Source: Microvirga sp. 17 mud 1-3 (lineage in GTDB: Bacteria > Pseudomonadota > Alphaproteobacteria > Rhizobiales > Beijerinckiaceae). Taken from it: a stretch of 57,500 nucleotides of DNA. Both the position numbers and the translations under genes were made by a program. The notes under the pieces are model-generated. The model saw only the letters and a list, made by a program, of their open reading frames with translations. It searched no databases and was not told the DNA's origin. Positions 51,712 to 57,500 of this stretch are shown here, piece by piece; positions within the stretch are counted from its first letter, which is position 1; every line of letters starts with the position of its first letter. The stretch spans positions 3,780,001 through 3,837,500 of the forward strand of contig NZ_CP029481.1 in the NCBI RefSeq assembly GCF_003151255.1, written 5' to 3'.

Positions 51712-52590
51712 TCACATTCTCCGGGCCATGCGGGGATCGAAGCGGTCTCTGAGACCGTCGCCGAGGAGGTTAACCGCCAACACCACGAGCCCTAGGGCCA
51801 GCGCAGGGCAGAAAATGGTCCACGGCGCACGCCCCAGATACAACCGGCTGGAGGCTATCATGTTACCCCAGGTGGGAACATCAGGCGGCATACCAGCGCC
51901 GAGAAACGAGAGGGAAGCCTCCACCAGAATGGCGGATGCACACACATAGGTCGCCTGAACGATCAGCGGTGCAATCGTCGAAGGCAGGATGTGGCGCACA
52001 AGGATCTTTCCCGTACGAGTTCCGGTCGCTACGGCCGCTTCGACATATTGGTTCTCACGGGTGGAAAGGGTCACCGACCGCACCAGACGAACAACACGCG
52101 GAATTTCCGGGATGATGATCGCCAGCATAACGACGCCGAGGCTGCTCCCCATCAGCGCTACCATCGCGATAGCCAGCAGAATCGACGGGATGGCCATCAA
52201 GCCATCCATGACGCGCATGATCGGCGCATCCAGGCCGCGGAAATAGCCGGCCAGCAACCCCAGAACCATTCCGATGAGGACCGACACGGCAGACACGGAC
52301 AGTCCCACGATCAGTGACACACGCGCGCCGTAGATAGTGCGGGCGAAAACGTCGCGACCCAGATGGTCCGTTCCGAACAGAAATGTCTCCGATGGCGGAA
52401 GCAAGCGGCGGCTGGGCTGCATCGTTACCGGATCACCAGCTATCAGTGGCGCCGCAATGGCGGTGAGCGCCATGAGGATCAGGATCAGCGCACCGACGAA
52501 CATGAGTGGATTGCGGCGAACGGCACGAAAGAGCCGGGCAATGGCCGGCTTGGCGGGTGCGGCGTTCCCGATTGCGATAGTGTCCGTCAT
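51712..52590 (-). CDS. Dpp/Opp-type ABC permease, DppC-like (cluster 6)
   Basis: This 292-residue inner-membrane subunit has an N-terminal helix (about 28-52), ETFLFGTDHLGRDVFAR (about 88-104), six hydrophobic helices in total, and an EAA loop around EAAVATGTRTGK...HILPST. Only 1 nt separates it from the dppB stop. The N-terminus is cytosolic, and the ending FDPRMARRM fits the family. Confidence 0.93.
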   Translation of the reverse strand: MTDTIAIGNAAPAKPAIARLFRAVRRNPLMFVGALILILMALTAIAAPLIAGDPVTMQPSRRLLPPSETFLFGTDHLGRDVFARTIYGARVSLIVGLSVSAVSVLIGMVLGLLAGYFRGLDAPIMRVMDGLMAIPSILLAIAMVALMGSSLGVVMLAIIIPEIPRVVRLVRSVTLSTRENQYVEAAVATGTRTGKILVRHILPSTIAPLIVQATYVCASAILVEASLSFLGAGMPPDVPTWGNMIASSRLYLGRAPWTIFCPALALGLVVLAVNLLGDGLRDRFDPRMARRM

Positions 52591-52591
52591 G

Positions 52592-53533
52592 TCAATACCT
52601 GATCCGTGGGTCGATCAGCGTGTAAAGCACGTCAATCAGCAGATTGATCAGCACGTAAACGCCCGAGAAGATAATGATAGCGCCTTGAATGACCGGGTAG
52701 TCACGCTTGGCGATCGAGTCGACCACCAGTCGGCCGACGCCCGGTAGGTTGAACACTGTCTCGGTGATCACCACCCCGCTGATCAGCATTGCAAATCCAA
52801 TGCCGATGATCGTGACGATCGGAACTCCGGCATTACGCAGAGCGTGACCGATCAACATGCCTCGGGCGCTCACGCCTTTGGCACGTGCCGTGCGCATGTA
52901 ATCCTGCGACAGGATTTCCAGCATCGATGCGCGGGTGATCCGAGCAATCAGCGCCACATAGGAGGTGCCAAGTGCGATGGTCGGCAGGATAAGGCCCTTC
53001 GCCCACGGCAAGACACCTTCTGCAATGGGTGTATATCCCTGAACCGGCAGCCATTTGAGCTGCATGGAGAAGATGTAGATTAACACGTAGCCGACGACGA
53101 AGACCGGCAGCGAGAATCCTACGATGGCGCCGCCCATGAAGACCTGGTCGATCCAGCTTCCGGCCTTCCAGGCCGAGACGACGCCAATCGCAACTGCAAC
53201 CAATGCAGCGAACAGAAGCGTCGTGACGGCCAGCGATACTGTCGGCTCCAGCCTCTCGACAATGAGATTGATCACCGGTGCCTGCGTGAAGACCGATATG
53301 CCAAAATCACCCTGGAGAACCCTCAGACTCCAATTCATGAACTGAACCAGGAGCGGCTGATCGAGCCCGAGGCCTTTGCGGATCGACTCAATCTGCTCTG
53401 CGTCAGCATTGTCTCCTGCGATCAACGTCGCCGGATCGCCAGGAGAAAAATGCAGGAGTAGGAAAACGAAAACACCGACAAGGACCATTACCACAAAGGT
53501 GCTGATCAGGCGGCGGACAACATATGCGAACAT
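52592..53533 (-). CDS. Dpp/Opp-type ABC permease, DppB-like (cluster 6)
   Basis: This 313-residue permease has the first helix FVVMVLVGVFVFLLL, then FSPGDPATLIAG (about 29-40), KGLGLDQPLLVQFMNW, an EAA loop at [13 protein letters not shown] and the YTLIDPRIRY ending. The ribosome site is GGGAAG at about 10 nt. It lies 157 nt after the binding-protein gene, the largest internal gap of the operon, so a processing site or weak internal promoter is possible. Confidence 0.93.
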   Translation of the reverse strand: MFAYVVRRLISTFVVMVLVGVFVFLLLHFSPGDPATLIAGDNADAEQIESIRKGLGLDQPLLVQFMNWSLRVLQGDFGISVFTQAPVINLIVERLEPTVSLAVTTLLFAALVAVAIGVVSAWKAGSWIDQVFMGGAIVGFSLPVFVVGYVLIYIFSMQLKWLPVQGYTPIAEGVLPWAKGLILPTIALGTSYVALIARITRASMLEILSQDYMRTARAKGVSARGMLIGHALRNAGVPIVTIIGIGFAMLISGVVITETVFNLPGVGRLVVDSIAKRDYPVIQGAIIIFSGVYVLINLLIDVLYTLIDPRIRY

Positions 53534-53690
53534 GGGGCGTGTACTTCCCGCTCTGGATAAGGCAAGCCGCCGGGACTGGCCCAGATAGGTGCATACGCAG
53601 GAACCGGTTTCCGGACCTGTGCGCTTTCGGCATATCGCCGCAGTTGGCTCCGGAGCGTCGCTGATTGCTGCGACGCTCCGGTTGATGCAT

Positions 53691-55301
53691 TTACTTCTTT
53701 TCCATGTTCCAGAACGGCACGACCTCGGGAACGCCGATCACACCCGTGACGTTCTTGCGCCAGGCCGCCGCGCGATAGAATTGTCCGAGATACATATGGG
53801 GCACGAAGTTCCAAGCATTTTCCTGGATCTCTTGTGCTACGGCCTTCTGTCCCTCAAGGGTCGGCGTCCGCGCCCATTTTTCACGCAGGGCCTCCTGCTT
53901 CGGGTCGTTGGGCCAGCCGAACCATGCAGCCTCGCCATTGGTGGCATGGCCGGATGCCGTCACCGGGTTTGACAACGAATGTCCGGTCGCGGCGGTAAAG
54001 AAGATGCTCCATCCGCCCTCTGTGGGAGCCGCCTTGCTGTTGCGACGTACCAGCATCGTACCCCAGTCGCTGGTGGCAAGCTCCGCATTGACGCCCGCCT
54101 GCTTCAGCCATTGCACGGTAAGCAATGCCGCCGGGTTCGCGAGGTAATGCGTGGTCGCATGCAGAACCACAACTGGCCTGCCGTCATAGCCGGCCTTCTT
54201 GAAGAGTTCGCGCGCCTTCTCGATGTTCTGGCCGCCTTTCAGCCAGTCGGTGTTTACGTCGCTCTCCATTGCGGTGTCGCACGCAAGATACGCGCCGCAC
54301 TTCTTCCAGAGGTCAGAGCTGCCGAAGGCAGCGCGCATGATCTCCTGCTGGTCGATCAGATAGAGCATTGCCTGCCGGGCATAGACGTTGTCGAAGGGAG
54401 GGTGCAGATGGTTGACACGCATCCATCCCATGTGCCCGGTCTTGTTCAGAACCTCCACATTGAGGTTATTGTCGCTGCGCAGGACATCCAGAAGATCCTG
54501 GGGCGGCATTTCCATGAAATCGATCTCGCCGGCCTGCAATGCGCTCATGGCCGTCTGTTCGTCGGCCATGTTCTCGAATATGACCCGCTCAACCTTCACG
54601 ACCTTTCCGCCCGCCGTGCCTGAGGGCGGCTCTTTGCGCGGCACGTAACCCGGATTGCGGTCATAGACATAACGATGACCGAGCTGGGTTTCCTTCTGAT
54701 TGAAGACGAAGGGGCCGGAACCGATATATTCCGTGATCTGCTGGTTCGGATCAGTCAGCGCCTCTTTCTTGCGCATGATGACCGTTCCATTCTCGGCCAA
54801 AGCGTTCAGCACAAGGCCGTACGGCTCGCTGAACACGATCTGGAACGTCTTCGCGTCAACGATCGGCATATCCTTGACGTACTGCATCATATGCTTGCCG
54901 GCATTGTTGCGGGCGCCCCAGCGGCGGAGCGACGCGACGACGTCTTCCGTTGTCACGGGGCTGCCATCGGAGAAGGCAAGCCCGTCGCGCAACGTGAACG
55001 TGTGCGTCAGCTTGTCGTCCGAGACCTTATGCTCGCCGACCATCTGCGGCTGCGGCACGTAATCCTTATCGAGACCAAACAGCGTGTCATAGATCATCGC
55101 GCCGTGGTTGATCGTGATGTTGGCTGTCGTCCAAACCGGATCCAGAACACGCAGGTCGGCATGCATGACAGCGCGGATCGTGTTCTTGCTGTTAGGTGCT
55201 GCAATTGCATGCCGAATGCCCGGCATTGCGGCAGCCGCAATGAGCGCAATGCCGCTTAGCAGAATTGTGCGCCTGAAAATCTTGGTCTTCGTGGTCGACA
55301 T
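53691..55301 (-). CDS. Periplasmic solute-binding protein, SBP family 5 (cluster 6)
   Basis: This 536-residue family 5 receptor has a signal peptide (IFRRTILLSGIALIAAAAMPG, described in parts; cleavage near IAA). The FRRTILL start resembles a Tat signal but lacks the full consensus. It has RAVMHADLRVLDPVWTTANI, LRDGLAFSDGSPVTTEDVVAS, IGSGPFVFNQ and TDWLKGGQNIEKARELF. The ribosome site AAAGGGAACGGC precedes the ATG. It lies 67 nt after the M81 gene and binds an unknown ligand, probably a peptide or amide. Confidence 0.93.
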   Translation of the reverse strand: MSTTKTKIFRRTILLSGIALIAAAAMPGIRHAIAAPNSKNTIRAVMHADLRVLDPVWTTANITINHGAMIYDTLFGLDKDYVPQPQMVGEHKVSDDKLTHTFTLRDGLAFSDGSPVTTEDVVASLRRWGARNNAGKHMMQYVKDMPIVDAKTFQIVFSEPYGLVLNALAENGTVIMRKKEALTDPNQQITEYIGSGPFVFNQKETQLGHRYVYDRNPGYVPRKEPPSGTAGGKVVKVERVIFENMADEQTAMSALQAGEIDFMEMPPQDLLDVLRSDNNLNVEVLNKTGHMGWMRVNHLHPPFDNVYARQAMLYLIDQQEIMRAAFGSSDLWKKCGAYLACDTAMESDVNTDWLKGGQNIEKARELFKKAGYDGRPVVVLHATTHYLANPAALLTVQWLKQAGVNAELATSDWGTMLVRRNSKAAPTEGGWSIFFTAATGHSLSNPVTASGHATNGEAAWFGWPNDPKQEALREKWARTPTLEGQKAVAQEIQENAWNFVPHMYLGQFYRAAAWRKNVTGVIGVPEVVPFWNMEKK

Positions 55302-55368
55302 GCCGTTCCCTTTGTTCTCTTGATGGAAGGTGGTTCTTGTGATTGCGCAGCTCTTGCGGCGGCGCTCC

Positions 55369-56832
55369 TCAGATCAGCTTGTAGCCATCCGAGATGTCGT
55401 CCAGCGGCCAGATGGGGCGCTGGATCTTCTGATAATTGAGCATGTTCTTGTCGCGCCGCAGCGGACCGTCCGCCTGGGCATAGATGACCTCGGTTCCAAC
55501 CTTGGAGTAGGAGGCATAGAAGTGCTGCGAGGACTTCACCACAATGATCTGCTTGGAGGCCAGATCGACACCGAGATTGGTGAACAGATCAGAACCCATC
55601 GCCTGCGCGCGGGTCGAAATCAGCGCCACGTCGATCCCGTTGAACCGGATGGCGGCCGCGTCTCCCACGGGAACTTTCGAGCCCGCGAAAGTCTGCCAGG
55701 AATTTTTCACGCAAGAGACGATTTCGACCTCGGCGTCGATCGGCAACCCGGATTCAACGGCGCATTTTCCACCGAACCGCAGCATCATCCTGGCACCCTC
55801 GCCGGCATCGAATGCGAAGCGGACCGCCATGGGATCCCAGACCGGCCCTATAGCGGCCGACTCGACGCCACGCTCCATCAGGCGGCGAATGAACGTGGTG
55901 TTGTCGGACGGAGCGCCGCCACCAGCGTTGTCACAGGTATCGGCGATGATGACGGGCCCCGGTCGTGACAGTGCGTAATCGATCGCTCCATCGACATCAT
56001 AATAAGCAGGCTGTGCCGACTCGCGCATACCGATGAGCTCTCGCCCCAGCTTTTGAGCGAGCTCGTCACCATAGTCCTTGGCATCATTGGTAATGACGAG
56101 AATGCGGGCAGTTGTCTCTGGCACGTCACAATGGGAGAAGCTGTGCCCAACCGAGATCGAAAGGATGCCGTTCTTGCCTTCCATCCCCATGATGCGGTCC
56201 ACGTAGCTGCGCATTGGATCAACGGACGTGGGAAAATTGGCGAGCGTACGGCAATCCCAAACCGACTTCACGGGCTTGATTTCCCCGCGGATAGCCTGCT
56301 GCACCAGGGTGAGCAATTCTTCGCCCCGCTCGACGAAATCAGTATGCGGGTATTCCTTGAACAGGATGATGATATCCGCGAGCGCACAACGTTTGACGGT
56401 CAGAGCACAGTGCGGATCGAGTTCGATCCCGATGACGCAATCCGGCCCGACGATGGCGCGAGCGCGCTCCAGCAGATCACCCTCGCAGTCATCATAGCCT
56501 TCGGCGACCATTGACCCGTGCAGCCCGAGCACGACGCCATCGACCGGCATCGCGGCCTGCAGCTGACCGAGAATTTCGTCGCGCATGGTTTCATAGGCAT
56601 GACGCGTGGCCTTGCCGCCGGGCTGGGCCGCGTAGCATGTCCCCTCGATCAATTCGAATCCGTCCACTGCAGCGCGCCGCCGCGCCACCCATAGCGGGGC
56701 AGTCTGATGGGATGGCGTCTCGGGATGTGTGCCGGGCGGATAGTGGAGCTTGTCGAGAAACGACTGGTACGAAGTGGGCAGAGTCAGAAACGTATTTGCT
56801 TCCAAAGCCAGTGCTGCAGCGAAGATACGCAT
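55369..56832 (-). CDS. M81-family metallopeptidase, MlrC-like
   Basis: This 487-residue protein has the DUF1485 (N-terminal) and MlrC C-terminal domains: IFAAALALEANTFLTLPT at the start, VLGLHGSMVAEGYDDCEGDLLERA (about 98-121, parts quoted), GIELDPHCALTV (histidine region), FKEYPHTDFVERGEE, and IADTCDNAGGGAPSDNT in the C-terminal half. MlrC completes degradation of linearised microcystin. Most relatives in non-degraders have unknown substrates, often small modified peptides. There is no signal peptide, so it acts in the cytoplasm on imported material. It is first gene of the operon; its promoter should lie just right of 56832. Confidence 0.92.
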   Translation of the reverse strand: MRIFAAALALEANTFLTLPTSYQSFLDKLHYPPGTHPETPSHQTAPLWVARRRAAVDGFELIEGTCYAAQPGGKATRHAYETMRDEILGQLQAAMPVDGVVLGLHGSMVAEGYDDCEGDLLERARAIVGPDCVIGIELDPHCALTVKRCALADIIILFKEYPHTDFVERGEELLTLVQQAIRGEIKPVKSVWDCRTLANFPTSVDPMRSYVDRIMGMEGKNGILSISVGHSFSHCDVPETTARILVITNDAKDYGDELAQKLGRELIGMRESAQPAYYDVDGAIDYALSRPGPVIIADTCDNAGGGAPSDNTTFIRRLMERGVESAAIGPVWDPMAVRFAFDAGEGARMMLRFGGKCAVESGLPIDAEVEIVSCVKNSWQTFAGSKVPVGDAAAIRFNGIDVALISTRAQAMGSDLFTNLGVDLASKQIIVVKSSQHFYASYSKVGTEVIYAQADGPLRRDKNMLNYQKIQRPIWPLDDISDGYKLI

Positions 56833-57487
56833 GACGAAGTTGTCCCTCGATAGACACTCTCAATGACGCGAAGTTTAGTCTCGCTTCTTAGACATCACTT
56901 CGGCAAACCTCCGGACTGATGCCACGAAACTCGCTTCAACATCGGCGGGAATTTAGGATCTGGCAGCCGCGTGATTGCAGCTGACCATCGTCGAAGCGAC
57001 CGCCCCAACTGGGCCATGGTTGTGCCAGCTTTCTGTCATCTTATCAAGAATGCTTGTTTTGGTACCTTCATTGCTGACGGTGAGATGCTTTCTGAGGACG
57101 GCCTAGAGGTGAGCGTTAAACATGCTCGTGGGCGATCCACCGGAGAACTCATGTTTGCCAGACTTACGGAGCGCTGTTCGAACCGTGGCTGTCTCGGCTG
57201 TTGAGCCAATCTCTGCGGGTCAGGTACCAGGCGTCTTCGCAGAGCCGTTCTGAGGATCAGGCCCCTAGGCCGTTCCGCGACGCCCCCTGGGTTGCGGGCA
57301 AGCCCCGTCATGCGGCTCGCGTGTGTAGCGTCTTAGGGCGCAGCAATTCCTCGCTCCTGGGGACAGGCGGGGAACGCTAAGGAAGTGCACATCGCCTCAG
57401 GGTTGTTTCTCTCGTGCTCGCACGGGGCGCCAAGCCCTGCCGTGCAGGGCATACTGCTACCAGCTACAGATCCCAAGGAGCGCATCA
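56833..57487. other. Right-edge intergenic stretch
   Basis: No gene is supported; short frames on both strands have unlikely composition. It should contain the promoter of the MlrC operon (minus strand). A hairpin with GCCCTGC (57434-57440) and GCAGGGC (57444-57450), a 7-bp stem with a 3-nt loop, lies in the presumed leader of the gene starting at 57488. Confidence 0.45.
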
Positions 57488-57500
57488 ATGGCGACCAAAG
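57488..57500 (+). CDS. Start of a CDS cut by the window edge
   Basis: ATG at 57488 follows CCAAGGAG at 7 nt spacing, a very good ribosome site, and reads M-A-T-K before the window ends. The product cannot be named. Confidence 0.45.

Noticed and set aside
56971..57204. 77-codon plus-strand frame near the right edge
   Set aside because: No ribosome site and no family; the composition is unlike the neighbouring genes.
1..57500. CRISPR arrays, prophage, integrase or toxin-antitoxin pairs
   Set aside because: No regularly spaced repeats, phage structural genes, integrase or typical toxin-antitoxin domains were recognised anywhere in the window.

Overview
The window looks like chromosomal or large-replicon DNA from an alphaproteobacterium, probably Hyphomicrobiales (Rhizobiales). 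The evidence is uniformly high GC, GGAGG-type ribosome sites, a recA preceded by the alphaproteobacterial SOS box GTTC-N7-GTTC, a PRC-barrel gene with an EcfG-like promoter, and many Dpp/Opp-type importers. A Microvirga/Bosea/Methylobacterium-like host is a guess from memory. No rRNA, tRNA, CRISPR array or intact transposase was seen.

Layout. (1) 674-11596 is a nan-like amino-sugar cluster. A minus-strand operon runs FCD-GntR regulator, solute-binding protein, DppB, DppC, DapA-superfamily aldolase, DppD, DppF. It is divergent from two Gfo/Idh/MocA oxidoreductases and a fused NanE epimerase/ROK kinase. A near-perfect 20-bp palindrome lies in the shared promoter region. (2) 11597-18888 is a housekeeping and stress patch: small membrane protein, DUF488/DUF2945 operon, PRC-barrel protein, coiled-coil protein, SOS-controlled recA with a strong terminator, DUF1801, CGNR regulator and DUF2066 protein. 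(3) 19029-33267 holds hdhA (7-alpha-hydroxysteroid dehydrogenase-like) and a NylB-like serine hydrolase. These are followed by an eight-gene minus-strand operon: DppB, DppC, fused DppDF, Tat-exported binding protein, imidase/polysaccharide-deacetylase-fold hydrolase, two SDRs and an Old Yellow Enzyme. A divergent IclR regulator and a penicillin-acylase-family hydrolase flank it. (4) 33662-34588 is a rhodanese/TauE operon with an operator-like inverted repeat. Its second gene is cut off after about 70 codons at a recombination joint. (5) 34525-47196 is a minus-strand operon of binding protein, DppB, DppC, M20 peptidase, FCD-GntR, HyuA and HyuB, divergent from a fused DppDF ATPase and a beta-propeller-like protein of unknown role. 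(6) 47429-56832 is a minus-strand operon of MlrC-like M81 peptidase, binding protein, DppB, DppC, DppD, DppF, RpiR regulator and DadA-like oxidase. A new CDS starts at the right edge.

The most striking feature is four complete, separately regulated Dpp/Opp-family importers in 57 kb. Each is packed with a different set of enzymes acting on unusual amides, imides, lactams, amino sugars or D-amino acids. The substrate assignments are inferences from context; no single substrate is proven by sequence.
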